In this document: piece after piece, positions 38,421 through 50,316 of the stretch
Position numbering within the stretch: the stretch's first letter is position 1
Layout of the letters: each line of letters starts with the position of its first letter
Assembly (NCBI GenBank): GCA_011634665.1
Contig: WAEK01000011.1
Coordinates: 506,001-570,000, forward strand
Origin: Mortierella sp. BCC40632
Taxonomy: Eukaryota; Mortierellomycota; Mortierellomycetes; Mortierellales; Mortierellaceae
Length of the DNA: 64,000 bases
Direction of reading: 5' to 3'
Notes under the pieces: model-generated
What the model was told of the DNA's origin: nothing
The model's database searches: none
What the model saw: the letters and a program-made list of their open reading frames with translations, nothing else
Made by a program: the position numbers and the translations under genes

Positions 38421-39303
38421 GCTACTGCTCTCTCGCCCGTCTTTCTCTCGTTTCTGCAACCGTTGACCACGAAAGCGTCACTCCCAGAGCAGACAGCTGG
38501 TCCCAAAGGCAGGATGCACCCGGTCAGCAATGTGACCCATTCGTTCAGCTCACTCTCTTTCTCTCTCCCACACTGCCTTGCCAATTTCCGTCTTGTCTGT
38601 CTGACTACGGAGATCTGCTGGTACATTATTTTTAATTTTTTTTTTACCCCAAAACGAGGTATCCTACCGGCTTCCAGGCCTGCTTTAGCGTCCAAGCAGG
38701 CAGCGTTGCCCATTCCATCCTTTTCTCTTTCTAGTCCTGAATAGCTCGGGTTAAACCTTTTTCTCTCTTTCTTTCTTTCTCTCTTTTCTTGTCGCGGGTC
38801 CTTCTTTTTTGTTCTGGTGGGAGCACACACGCACAGAGAAACATGTAATGCTCTCCTATTCTCGAAATTGGACTCCTTCATAGTCTCAGAGAAAGAAAGA
38901 AAGAAAAAAAGGACTACTTTGGTTCAACAATAGCCCGTGTTGTATGTGTGTGTGGGGGCTAATCTCTCCCGTGTCTCGACTTTTTTTTTTTTTTTTTGCC
39001 CTTGCTTTTGCCTTTCTTTTTTCTGTCTATATATGCTTCTTTAATGAAGTTTGATGTTACATGTGTATACTGTGGTTGGCGGGATTTGTGGATTGTTCTA
39101 TGCTATTGTTGTGTATGCAAGTTTTCCTATTTTTTTTTTTTTTTTTTTTTCGTAATTTTCTCTCACTCTCATACTCTCTAGCCTCACTCCTTCTCTCCTG
39201 CTCTCTCCTTCTCTTCCAGTCTCTTTTACACATTCTCTCCATCTCATTCACACCCACACACACACACTCTCACTCACTCACACACACCCTCCGAATCTCC
39301 CAT
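38059..39303. other. Tropomyosin promoter and PH-gene 3' flank
   Basis: Holds the upstream region of tropomyosin (minus strand), with a (CT)n run at about 38375-38415, and the 3' flank of the PH-domain gene, with T-runs at 38980-38997 and 39130-39150. No gene recognised. Confidence 0.5.
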
Positions 39304-42300
39304 TTAAAAGTAACAAAATCCTTCGTCCGTCAAGGGCGAGTACGTCGACAAGGCCTCATCATTGCCCAACCTTTCTGCACATCTCAGAGTCGACGACGAC
39401 GTACGTGTCCTTATCTTGAGTGGAATCCGGGTCCGGGTCACAGACGGTTCTTGACTCTTGATGTCTACCGTCTGCGAAGGCAAAAGTCCTTTCTTGGAAT
39501 GTTCCTCCTGCAATGGCTCAAAGGTCGTTGTTTTTGTGGTCGTTGTTGTTGATGGCTCTCGCTCCTGCAGCGACTGCGTCAATGGATACGCTCCTGGAGC
39601 GGTCCGCTCCTCGGTCGTTGGCCGCCATCCAGGATACGCTCGCTTCTCATGATTGTCCATCCTCTCGGACGCTTCCGAACCATGTCGGTACCGACGACTC
39701 GAATAATAGTCTGTGGCCTTCAACGGAGTCATGGGTGGCTCGTCGTCGGCTCGGTAACTCATCAACTCCTGAGCGACCGTAAAATAACTTGTTCCCGACT
39801 GGGACAACATATCACTCATGGCCTCATCCACCGTTACTGCTTTGCTTGGATAGATATTGATTGGTGCTGTAGTGGGGCGAAGGATCTCGGCCAGACTCGG
39901 CTTGTCTCCTTCCACGTCCTCCTCCTCCTCCTCCTCCTCCTTATTTTCCTCTTCCTCTTCCTCATCATCGTCCTCAACCTCATCATCATCCTCTTCTTCT
40001 TCTTCTTCTTCTTCATTTCCTTCTCTTTTCTCTCTCTTATCTTCATCTTCATTCTCAACCTCTCGTTGAAGCTGCAGTTGCAATTGCGACTGTGCTTGTT
40101 TTGAATAAGAGTGAGGGTGACAGGGAGAGGTCTTGGCAGAAGCCAGATAAGGAGGAGAAGGCAAAGCTGATCCTCGATCATAATCCGTCAAACTCATCGT
40201 ACCACCACTACCCGTCCCCACCGTCTCCTCAGCGGTTCCGATCGTCGTCCCACCTGTACCCGCAGCATCGGACACAGAGGCATCTTCATTCTCAGACCCA
40301 GAAAGAGCCAGTGGGTGATGTTGTTGATGAGAGGTTGGCTTACGAGAGGCCATACTACAGGGTGTCGAGGGTTCTTCCGTGTTGGGTGGAGAGGTGTAGT
40401 TCCGTGCCTCGATATGGTAGCTCCGCTCCACGGCTCGTGGTCCTACACTTGCTCCGTTCGTCACGGGTGTGGATACAGCGGGGACTCCAGGGCAAGGCCG
40501 GTGGGCTCGGACCGGTAGTGGCATCACCTGTGAACGTGCTCCAGTTGAGGGACTACCCGAGCAAGCGAGTACACTGGGCGTCACCGCCACCACGTTCAAC
40601 GCTGTCGTTGCTGTGGTTGTGGAAGGATGGGTGGGGTGATGGAGGTGAATTGGGAGACTGAGATGTTGACTAAACGAATGAGCTTGCAAATGATGAGGAG
40701 GTTGGAGTCGACGAATAGCGGGAGGCACTTCAGTTCCAGTACCGGTCTTGATCATACTGGGCCTTGCGCTGTTCTTTTCAAAGGGTCTTGGGAATACAAA
40801 GTCTGGGTCATGAATGGGCAGGTACGAGTAGCTCGAACCATGGAGGCTCAACGAAGGATCCGAGAGTGAAGGAGTCAATCGACCCACCGAGGGGGCTAGT
40901 TCTGGCGTAGATACCATACCATTGGAAGCAGCAGCAGCAGCAGCCAAGGTGGCAGGATCTAGCGAGGGTACAGAGGGTCGCTTAAGGATACTGACCAATG
41001 GCACCGCTCTCTTAGGAGGGTCTCTAGATCGTGGAGGATTATTCTTGGGCGTGATCGGTTCCGAGGGCAAGAGACCGATTTCGTTGTTGGCAACACTTGC
41101 GGGCAGATTCACAAAAGAATCTTGGTTGGTCCTCGAAAGATCCTCCTCGGATGAAAGCTGTGTGTTTTGCCAACGCGAGTACCGACTCGAGTACAAAATT
41201 CCAGGCATGTTGTTCTCATTAATAGTTTTGTCCGCAGTGCCTTTGTTTGTCTTGTCTTGAGAGCCGATTGTGTGAAGACCATGGATCGAATTGTTCAAGG
41301 CACTGATGGTCATGTCACCGCCATTGCTTGCGTTTCGGTGGTGTCGAACAATCGCTAGAGGGATGTTGTCCTCGGACGGGTTTTCAGACCCGTGTGTATG
41401 AGCTGATAAGAGACTCTGGTAAAGATGCGTGGCCTTGGATGCATCTCCTGAGAGAGATTCCTCTTCGGAGGCCATACTCTCGTGATCATAATCATCCTGC
41501 ATGACGACCCACTTGGAAGGTGCATGAAGGGGCCCCATTTGACCGAGATGGGTGGCATCGTGATCGCCACCATGCTGGTGTGGATCGTTTTCGTGACGAG
41601 AAACTCTAGGTTTCTCAGAGGGGACTGCGTGGATTGGTGGAGCATCCTCGATCAACATGGGCGAAGACAAACTCTTTCTCCACATATCGATGGCCGCCAC
41701 TTTAGCAGGTTCCATCATACCCGCAACCGGCCAGACCACGGGCTGGTGAAGAAGTAAACCTGAAGAACTAGAGCCAGAGCGAACCAGTCCGGGTTTATGT
41801 CCATTGTTGTGATCAATACGGTTCCAAGGACCAGCTTGGCCGTCCGAGGCATTCTCGCCATCCTGTCCTAAAAGCGGGTGAATGCCTACTTGTTGTTGGT
41901 AAGGGGGGACAAGCGCGATCCGGATGTTACCCTTGCCTTCATCATCTTCCTCGTCGTCTTCGTCGTCTTCCTCGTCGTCTTCCTCGTCCTCGTCCTCGTC
42001 CTCCTCTTCGTCATGGCTCGGTAGTGGCCAGTCTACACCTTGGGGAAGGAATGCAGAGACTCGAGGGGGAGCCGGGATCTGGTAACGCAGAAGGCTTTCT
42101 CTCGCCTTTGCGTTGCTCTGAAAACGTGCACGCGGAATTTTGATTGGTGGTGAGGGCTCGTGCATCTCCAGATGTGAAGGCATGGAAGGCGGAGGTTGTT
42201 GGAAATCGAGGTCATCATACGTCCGACGTTGTTGTTGGAGATATTTTTGAAAGAGGTTGGCAGATTGTTGATGAGCAGGTAAGAAGCTAGGGTCGATGTT

Positions 42301-43137
42301 TTGGCTTGCCTCCAACTCGAGATTTTCCTTTTCGATCGCCGTTCCGGCCCCACGTGTACCAGAGCCAAACGAGGGTTGATTGTTCAAGAGTTGGATATAA
42401 TGCCAAATCTTGGAGAGGACAAAGTACCATCGGTCGAGTTCAATGTCCTTCTTGGAGCGCAGGGTGAGTGTGCGCCCATCATCTGTCTGAATGAAGAGCG
42501 AGCGTGAGGTGTCCGAGTAAGGGAAACAGCGAAAAGTCTTTGAGTTTGGAAGAAACCGAATGTCGGTGACCGAGTCGAGACTGATGGACCATTTGACATT
42601 CGGGCCTGGGCTGTTTGGCTGGGGGTTAAAGTACGAGGGTGAGTTGAAAGGGGAGGAAACATGAGGATCGTATGTGGCGATAACAGGGGTTGTAGGCGAC
42701 GGCTTGAGCTTCTTGCCTACACAGGTCAACACTAGGGGTCGCACCAAAGGACAACGAAAAGTAGGCGGCTGAGTTAGGGAGGGAGGCGGCCCTTTTGATT
42801 CTCTCACCTAGCTTACCTATCTCTTCCTCCTTGACCGTTCAAGGTCAGGGGTTGAGAAAATAGGTGGCTGTGGGTGAAGGATAAAATGGGGAGGAGGGGG
42901 GAGGACCCAAACGCATCCAATGCATAAAAAGTGCTGTTGGGTCCATGTCGAGGAGCTTTTTCTTGTCAAGTCCTTACCGGAGCCGTCGAAGGTGAACAGG
43001 CGCGACTGCCATCGGTCATTGGAGCCAAGCTTCAGTAAGTAGCCGCTATAGAGAGGAGTGGGCGCCGAGAAGCTGTCGAGCGCGTTTCGCGGATCCCATT
43101 GAGCGACTCGGTCGCCTCGATGGACAGGAATAGGCAT
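39304..43137 (-). CDS. Large PH-domain protein
   Basis: Two exons, 42978-43137 and 39304-42716, phase 1, encode 1190 residues. A pleckstrin-homology domain occupies roughly residues 27-140. Beta strand 1 and 2 are YSGYLLKLGSNDRW and SRLFTFDG, a Pro/Ser-rich loop is inserted, and the domain ends with the classical helix DIELDRWYFVLSKIW. It probably binds phosphoinositides or proteins at membranes. The remaining ~1050 residues are disordered, with two long acidic blocks (41935-42010 and 39905-40025, chiefly Asp/Glu), Ser/Pro-rich linkers and a C-terminal basic segment (RTRIPLKIRTRTSSST). A PH domain with long acidic disorder is typical of fungal cortical or polarity proteins, but I cannot name an orthologue. 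Plus-strand open frames inside it are shadows. Confidence 0.85.
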
Positions 43138-44872
43138 TGTTGTTGTCACTGTTGCTGTTGTTGTTTGTGTTGCGATTGTTATAAATAGAGAGTGCGTGGA
43201 AGGATAGTGTTGCCGAAAGCAGTGGGGAGAGATATAGTCGGGGCGATGGTGTTCAACAGTACAGAGTGTTGTGCGTTTGGTAAGAGTGCTCAGAAAAGAA
43301 AGTGCATCAAGCGCAAGGATGAGCAAAAGGCGGGAGAGTGCAGTGAGGGCGGCAAGGGAACAGAGGAACGTAGTCGTGGACACCATCCACTGAGTGAGCG
43401 ACGGACAGCAAGCCGGTGCCTTTCTAGTAAAGATGAACAGAGAAGAGGAAGAGGGGAGAGGAAGAGGCAGGGAAGAAGGGAAGCGACGAGGTAGATATAC
43501 CATAGGCACTGTGGAGTGCGGTATTATATCGAAGGGGCCAACTTTTTTCTGCCAGGCATTGGGCCAGATTATGCGGCCCAGGTCGTGCCCAACCTTCCAC
43601 CTACTGACGAGGGGAAGAGAGGGGCGAGGGGAGACCCAGGAGGAGGTGGAGATGCAAAAAGAGGAGGAGGGCTAGGAGGAGGAAGCGGAGGCGGGAGAAG
43701 ACGGAGTGGTTGAGTTGGCACACACACGCATGGCGCTGACAGCACAAAAAAAAAAAAAAAAAAAAAAAAAAAAACATTGGCGGCAGCAAGAGCAAAACAA
43801 CACGCGGATGCAAGTCCAGCGCAGAACGGGTCTAGGAAGGAGCGTCCATTGGGGAGACGAGTAAGTGCGTGTGTGCGTGTGTTTGTGTGAGAATATGTAT
43901 GTACACGCGAACGATAGGCCGACGGACGGCAAGGCGACATAGGGAGAGAAGAGACGGGCGAGCCCAGGGAAAAGAAAAAACAAGGCAATCATGGTTACCA
44001 CAAGAGCCAGGACAGGCACAAGGCGCCCAAGTGCAGATCAAGGAAGAGACCCAAGAGAAGGGACGTAATTACACGATGGAGAAAGAGAGGAGAACGAAAA
44101 AGGAGGTGTTGAGGCTGCAGATTATAACGAGGCTGTATGCTGCGAGAACCTCTCGAGGCCCAATGCGTGAAGCCGGGCGTCCGGCTAGGATGCAAGGCCG
44201 ATGGCTCGTTGCAGGTAGGCAAGCAAGGCCTAAACAAACGGAACGGGCCAATGTCAATGGGGTCAAGGGTCATTGAGAACAAGTCGCAATAGAACAACCC
44301 ATTTTCAAGTGAGCCCAATAAATGACATCCTGCTTTGATGCCAACAAAGAAGGAAAGGAGAGTTGGGATGGAAGAAATGAGTAAACGCCCGCTTGCCTGC
44401 TTGTCCGTTTGCTTGTCTGCTTGTCTGCCGCGCTCTCTTGACAACGACCCGACTTGGGCCCTTGTGGAAAGTGAGGACACCAGGTATCTTACCCCTTTCA
44501 CCAGTGGGGCTCATTCTGCTCGAATTCTCTTGCCATTCAATTGGTATCCCTTTTGTTTTTTCTTTTTCTTTCTCTCTATTCTCTCTCTATTCTCTATCTT
44601 TTTCTCTCTTTTTCTCTCTTTTTCTCTCTATTCTCTCATTTTCTCATTCTCACACCCTCTCTCATTCTCTCTCATTCTCTTCTGTTCTCTCACTCTCATG
44701 ACCACTTAAGCAGGAGACAGTGAGGAATACCTACCAGCATGGTGGAGCGAGGTCCTTTGTGCAGAGGGATAATGAGCGACCCAGCACGGGGCGGCTCTCC
44801 CTGACCGTTTGGTCCACTATGAATGCACAGTCATGATCTAAGACACCCATCCCCCACCCCCTTTCTCCATGT

Positions 44873-44879
<7 letters not shown>
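43138..44879. other. PH-gene upstream region and island edge
   Basis: Contains the PH-gene promoter, purine-rich blocks (43440-43700) and a 33-nt A-run at 43746-43774. Minus-strand frames near 44000-44500 look non-repetitive but match nothing known. No gene supported. Confidence 0.45.
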
Positions 44880-44917
<38 letters not shown>

Positions 44918-45348
44918 CCGATGGATCTCTGCCTCTGCTGCATGTCTCGATCCGGAATGCGGGAGCAAACGTAAGCTCGACCTCGGACACTCACCTGGTC
45001 CTTGTCATCTGACACATATCATCAAGTCTCACGCCATGACCACCCCAGGGCATTCTCCACACAGACCACTGTGGTTGGACACAACTGCTTCATGACACTC
45101 TCAGTGAGCAGTGTTTAAATGTGCGCGTTTGTGTGCGTTTTTTTTTTTATTTTTATTTTCTCAGTGGACCGAAACACTGTGGAGAAGGATTCTGTTCCAA
45201 CCTGGGTCTTTCTGCCACTGCTACATTGTTTGGTAATTGGCGGAGCAAGCGAGGTTTCCGTCACAGGAAAGGTGTTGCATCTGGTTTAACGGCCTATGCT
45301 GGAGCATGTGCAAAAACGTAAGGATCAAAGTGCGTAGGGTCTTTTCTT

Positions 45349-45388
<40 letters not shown>

Positions 45389-45853
45389 GTGCACGGAGCA
45401 AGAGGTACAAGCTGGGAGGGTCAGAGCCCGGACACATGCGTGTGTGGGGCAAGCGCATGGCATTTGATAACCCTGCGCCTCCGTCCTGCAACCAAGGCAT
45501 CAGAGTTGGATCGAGAGTGAGAAGGTAGGATGAGAAGCAGGACCGAAGCAGGTGGATAAGGTAACTGTGACAGGGAAGCAGGGAGAGAGGGAGAGAGAGA
45601 GAACTAGAGAAGAAGATATTAGAGTGCGACGACCGCTGCGAAGGATATGAAGACAAGAACCAAATCGGACCAAAAAGGAAGCCAATTGGACGGAGCGTCG
45701 AACGGTCTGTCCTCCGAGCAGGTTAGATCGGGTTTCTTTTTAAACACAAGTAAAGTTGTAGTAGAAGACAAAGAAGCCAGAGAAGGGGAGAGAAAGAGAA
45801 TGAGAGAGAGAGAGAGAGAGAGAGAGCTGGGACAAGTGAATGAATCGCCCAGT
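44880..45853 (+). repeat. Long direct repeat, copy A
   Basis: About 0.97 kb that recurs at 51610-52487 in the same orientation. The shared part starts after a (CT)n run at GGCCGATGGATCTC (44916) and ends near CAAGTGAATGAATCGCCC (45835-45853). Copy A carries about 60 bp absent from copy B (near 44953-45012). Microsatellite tracts differ in length, but the unique sequence between is nearly identical. No transposase or terminal inverted repeats were recognised, so this is either a non-autonomous element or a segmental duplication. Confidence 0.9.
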
Positions 45854-46578
45854 GGAGGAGCGAGATGGCGGAACATTTGACTTTGCCACCGGAGCATATG
45901 GCCGGCGCCACTCTCAAGAGGAAACTCTGATTACTACAGCAACAAGTATTAAAGGAGATCCAACCGAGTCAATAAACAAAGCAAAAGCAAAGACTGACCC
46001 TCATCTTTTCGCTGATTTCTCATCGCTAACTAACACTGTGCTAACGCTGTACTAACAACCTCCACCTGTTGCTGCACACCCTCATCACTATCGCTACTCA
46101 TCCTCCACATTCACCCTCAACCTTGTTGCTACTATCCTCCGGCGTCGTCGCCATTCTCCCCTATGTGCTTTCTTTCCAAAGTTTATCCTCTCACTCACAC
46201 ACTGTTCTAACACATCGCCCCTCCTGTAGCTGTCTCGCCACCTTCGCTTTCACAGAACTTTCTGATCCCCCCCCCTCTCTTCCTCCCCTCTGGTCATTCA
46301 TATGCAATACATGGTGGAGGCTGAGAAAATAGCCGACCAAAAAAAAAAAAAAAAAAAAAAAAGAGAGCACGAGTAAACTCACACCTGACAGTGGAGAGCT
46401 GGGACGAGAGGTATCCGAGTGGTATCCAGGAAGCGGAGTCAATGAGTGAGATGGCGCAGGTGCATGGACTATGAGGAAATGGAGAGAAAAATTATCAAAG
46501 TTTAACAGGGCGAATAAGCTCATTCAAGTGGAGATCAACTAACGCGCGTGCATTCGTAAAAAAAAACGCGTCTCTTAC
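45854..46578. other. Island spacer
   Basis: No gene recognised; a 24-nt A-run lies at about 46340-46363. On the minus strand this is downstream of the crinkler-like exon and would be where its C-terminal region should lie. I could not identify one. Confidence 0.4.
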
Positions 46579-46765
46579 CTTGCGGTGGAGTGGAGGACGC
46601 TGCACAAAAATGTGGATTGTCTTCTTGGATGGTGCTTCTGGAAAGGCATCAGCAATGTCGTCGGTGGGTTGAGCCCCGCGGGCGAATCAATCGCGCTTAA
46701 GAGGACAGGCTGGTTCTTGTTCGCCTCAATGTCCATTGTCCTGAAGCCGCATCCGCAGTACAGTC
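46579..46765 (-). pseudogene. Crinkler (CRN)-like N-terminal domain relic
   Basis: A minus-strand exon-like segment between an acceptor (TGTGTAG) and a donor (GTAAGAG). Its 3' part in one frame reads DDIADAFPEAPSKKT then IHIFVQRPP, which matches the end of the ubiquitin-like CRN header seen in Mortierella, Rhizophagus and oomycete crinklers (D(I/L)S.VFPE.PPKKTIHIIVQRP). The 5' part (MDIEANKNQPVLL..AIDSP) lies in another frame, so a one-base shift near 46655 splits the domain. Neither the signal-like start nor a C-terminal effector domain was found. I take it as a broken member of a CRN-like family; family identity is inferred from motif memory. Confidence 0.55.
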
Positions 46766-47040
46766 CTACACAAACAGAGTATGTAGCTTAGTTAGTCGAT
46801 CGATAACTATCAAAGAAAAGAACGGAGATTCGACCCACTTCAAGATTCTCCTTGGCAACTTTCAAATAATGTCAGTCTGGACCGCCCTCTCGCGTGAAAG
46901 GTCGCAGCTCTGCAGAGACGGCGATTGATTGCAGATATGAGGGTGATAGGGAGGGGTCATTGTGTTGAAGATGCATGCAGTGGATGATTGGTAGAAGGAA
47001 GGTATAGTTTACATCGACGTCCTGGCCATGGTGGCAAGTT

Positions 47041-47350
47041 GGCACAACCTTTGTCCCACACTCCTGCCAATGTATGCTCAAAGGTGTCCACTTCGGCAGA
47101 GGAAAAGGTCACCCCCAGTGTCTCATCGGCAGTTCTAAGAGAACCCAGCCGGATGAAGAGGCGGTGAGGCCTGTTGTCATCCCGATGACCTACTCCTCCA
47201 CTCCACCACAGCGCTCGAAGCCCTCTTGGGGCCTGCATCCCAAAATGGCATGACCTTTGTCCCACACTCCTGCCAATGTATGCTCAAAGGTGTCCACTTG
47301 GGCAGAGGAAAAGGTCACCTCCAGGGTCTCATCGGCAGTTCTAAGAGAAC
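47041..47350 (-). repeat. Duplicated ~100-bp coding-like block
   Basis: Two copies, 47041-47147 and 47247-47350, with start-to-start spacing of 206 bp, are about 93% identical. On the minus strand both read GSLRTADETL-VTFSSA-VDTFEHTLAGVWDKG. Flanking short words (ATCCCGATGACCTA.TCCTCCACT) are repeated too, suggesting a tandem duplication of a ~206-bp unit. No start codon or family was recognised, so gene status is open. Confidence 0.75.
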
Positions 47351-47646
47351 CTGGCGGCGAAGCTTGCTGTTTCATCCCGATGACCTAATCCTCCACTAGG
47401 GATGCATCACGACTCTCCGGGAGTGATGATCAACTGTTGTGAAGATGCTGTGGAACGAAAGCAACAATTGATTGTGTGTAATGGGAGGGAAAAGAAGCGA
47501 CGAACGATCCACCCACGCTACTGCCAGAATTCCTTCCTCCCGTGACTTATTCCTACAGTAATATCCTCCTCAAGAGCCAGTGACAACCGTTAGTTGGTTT
47601 CGCCTGAAGACATTCGGCGTGAGTGCATTCGCCAATCAGCATAGCC
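47351..47646. promoter_or_regulatory. Upstream region of the nuclease-like gene
   Basis: The 296 bp before ATG 47647. No TATA box stands out. Confidence 0.35.
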
Positions 47647-49718
47647 ATGGCCGACAGGAAGCGACAGAATGCAGATGCGTCTGCTTCCAGAAAAAAGCAG
47701 AAGGGTCAAGCCATCTCTACTTGGCGCGATGTGTTTCGAGATGCACCCTATCCGCAGTACTTCGCGTGCTTAAGCGAGGCGACAGAATTGAATCACAGGA
47801 GTTACTTCCGATTCATTACTCCACCTTGCAGTACACGTCGCTTTTGGGAGGATGTCTGGGTTGGCCAGATTCTGAAGATCGTTCAAAACACAGACGTTCA
47901 ATCCGTGAAGGAACAACATCGACGATTGATGACCGAGTGGGAACAGCGCAGCTTGCACGATGTCTGGTCGGAGTTTCTCGCTGACGAACACATACGCGTC
48001 AATGAAGAGCTCAACCTGGCCAATCAGATGAATGCGAAAGAGAAGGCGGTCACCCAACTCAATGCGGCGATGGGCATTCTGATGGAAATTGCGTTAGGGG
48101 CATTCAGTAAGTGAGCGACGGCCTTGACAAGAAACTTGCTCTTAATCCTTAAAAAAAAAAAAAAAAAAAAAGTCCTAGACTTGAGAAACGTCGTCTGATT
48201 ACTATCAGAGAAGTACTAATGCTTGAGTCTTATTCGACTAGGTATGAATCAGAAAGTGAATCTTGGGGAGGAGGGTCAGGGGGATATTCTCGAGTGCTTA
48301 GATGATAACCTCGATTCAAAGCAGGATCTGGAGTCAAATTACATGCTGAGTGAGGAATCTAAAGACAGCATTAGTTCACAGTATGAAGGGGTTTGTCAGC
48401 TAGAGCAGAAAGTCAAGACACGACGGAGAGTAGGCATAGGCAACTTCGAACTTCCCTCCTCAGATCCCTGCGATCTCTCTAATGGTACCACCGAGGAAGA
48501 GCCAGAACCTGTGAGATGGGACCGCCTTGTCGGACCTGGAACCCTCTCATGCGCGCTTACAGGCGAGTCGGACTATGTCAACGAGAAGGGCCGCAACATC
48601 TCTAGCGACTTGATGCGATACCGCCGAGAACAGATCGAAGACAGTTCGTTCCTCGAGAACAGCGATGTTGAGAATCTCCTCTCGCTGAACTTTATCTTTT
48701 TCAACGAATGCCTCCGCCCACTTCGTGAACAGCATCGGAAGGAGCTGAAGACAGAGCTGGAAGCAACTCAGGTTGCACTAATTATCGAATGGTCCCAGGC
48801 GGAGGTCCATGTCGAGTCAGACGACGCGAAGGCCACGCTGTGCGAGATATTTGCACGAGGCGCAGCTTTAAAGTCGCCTATATTCAGTTGCTTGAACGAG
48901 GTATGTTGTACAAATACCCTCTGGTCGCCAGTCATCCTCAATACGGACAATGAAGATAGCCATATTGCCCGGTTCGTGCGTCCATTTGTCGAACCAATGT
49001 TCGGATACTTTCGCAACTGCAAGTTATGCTGGTAAGCAATCACTATAGTACTCGATTCAGCTTACTTGATGTAGGCAAATGACTATTATGAGGTTATGAC
49101 CGCTTGTCTTCATATAGGACGCGTGATAGGATCGAAACGGGCAATGTGTGCACCGGAGAAATACTTCAGCCCGACTTTATGCTTTGTTCAATCTCCAAGC
49201 CGCAGTACACTTTCATGGTCGGAGAGGTCAAGACGTTTGGGGAGAACGACGAGATGTGCCACGTGGACCGCCGTAAGTTGTTTACGCAGATGAAAATGTG
49301 CCTGGATGGCCTGCTGGACGCAGGTGTAGATGGACCGGTCATTGGGATTCTGGCTCAGCGATATCGAGTCGAGGTGTGGTCCCTCACTCTGCCTTTTGAA
49401 GCGTTGTACCTGCCAACACAATTGGGTGCCTTCGACTTGGTGCTCTCGCGCTTCTCATTCGCCTCGACAATCGTGATGTTCCCGCCTCTACTGGCGGCTA
49501 GGGCCGCGGTCGCAGACACACTCGCTCGTTTCGCATTACGGCGCAAGCGGACCAAGCCAATGAAGTCGACATGGCGCCGTGGAACATACCACAGCAAGCC
49601 ACTGGAGATCGATCCAGGTGTCACTCAAAAGGAGGAGGTTCGACTTCTCTGGGACGAAGAGGAAGCACCTAGAGCCGTAATGGAGAAGGATGAGGTAGAG
49701 ATAGAGAAAGAGGTGTAG
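47647..49718 (+). CDS. PD-(D/E)XK-like nuclease-domain protein, lineage-specific
   Basis: Three exons, 47647-48106, 48242-49031 and 49118-49718, splice in phase (1, then 2) to 616 residues with no internal stop, so the gene appears intact. I start at ATG 47647, which opens MADRKRQNAD and a basic NLS-like stretch (SRKKQKG); the frame extends slightly upstream only with a GTG. The N-terminal third is helical (FWEDVWVGQILKIV; VWSEFLADEHIRVNEEL) and the centre is acidic. The C-terminal exon holds a restriction-endonuclease-like signature: PD436 in LQPDFMLC, then E453-V-K455 in FMVGEVKTFGE, followed by QMKMCLDGLLDAGVDG and GILAQRYRVEVWSL. This PD...ExK arrangement recurs in lineage-expanded Mucoromycota proteins, some being C-termini of crinkler-type effectors. 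A CRN-header relic lies 0.9 kb upstream on the opposite strand. Activity and role are unknown. Confidence 0.72.
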
Positions 49719-50153
49719 GAATTTGAACATTTGGTTCCCACAAGCCAGTTCCAGATTCCTCTCAGTTCTTTTTCGTCCAGTACGTGTATCTTACAGTTGA
49801 TGTTTTGATGCTCGTGTAGCGACTTCAGTCCTCTTCAAATGCTCAGACAAAGTTTGCTCAATGATTAAAGCTACGTGTGTTATTGCTCCTTGTTTAATGT
49901 TCTTACCGGATATCACTTACTGAAAATAAACCACCCGTGAGTGACTATAAGATTAACTTTCTATTCCCCGCCGACGCGCATCGCCTGTACTCAATCCATG
50001 CACAGCTGAAATGTTGGGTTGACCATCGCTACCATTATCACGACACACGTTCACACTCACAATACTCGTATAAGCTCACTCTTACCGTTGTGATGAAGCG
50101 ACAAAGGTTGGGAATCTGATTTAGCTCAAAGGGAGAAGAATGTCACAAGGAAG
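49719..50153. other. 3' flank of the nuclease-like gene
   Basis: Nothing recognised beyond probable 3' UTRs of the nuclease-like gene and of the orphan exon. Confidence 0.4.
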
Positions 50154-50316
50154 TCAAAGGAAGTAGGGATCCATGGCCATGAAATAGTTCTCCACAGCCT
50201 TGGAAACGAAGGGCTCGTGCATAACGGTAGTAGCCTTACCCGAGATGACTTTGTTCTGACCAAACGCATGCTCCACCAACTTAGGGTCTACCTCCTTGAG
50301 GACAAGGTCATGGCTC
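50154..50316 (-). pseudogene. Orphan terminal exon of an unidentified gene
   Basis: A minus-strand segment behind a good acceptor (TTTAG at 50317-50321) reads SHDLVLKEVDPKLVEHAFGQ, then NKVISGKATTVMHEPF, and ends in MDPYFL-stop. The 53 residues have normal coding composition, unlike the surrounding sequence, but I found no upstream exon in the 560 bp before the transposase relic. It is probably the 3' remnant of a gene truncated by rearrangement. I do not recognise the family. Confidence 0.45.

Noticed and set aside
39458..41757. Several plus-strand open frames within the PH-domain gene
   Set aside because: They are antisense shadows of a long, codon-consistent minus-strand exon with acidic and Ser-rich repeats.
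44880..45853. Coding potential in the long repeat (frame with CGEGFCSNLGLSATATLFGN)
   Set aside because: The frame is broken differently in the two copies and resembles no transposase or gene.
46810..46850. tRNA T-arm-like GGGTCGAATCTCC on the minus strand
   Set aside because: It lacks the TTC of a B box and no A box, cloverleaf or acceptor stem can be formed around it.
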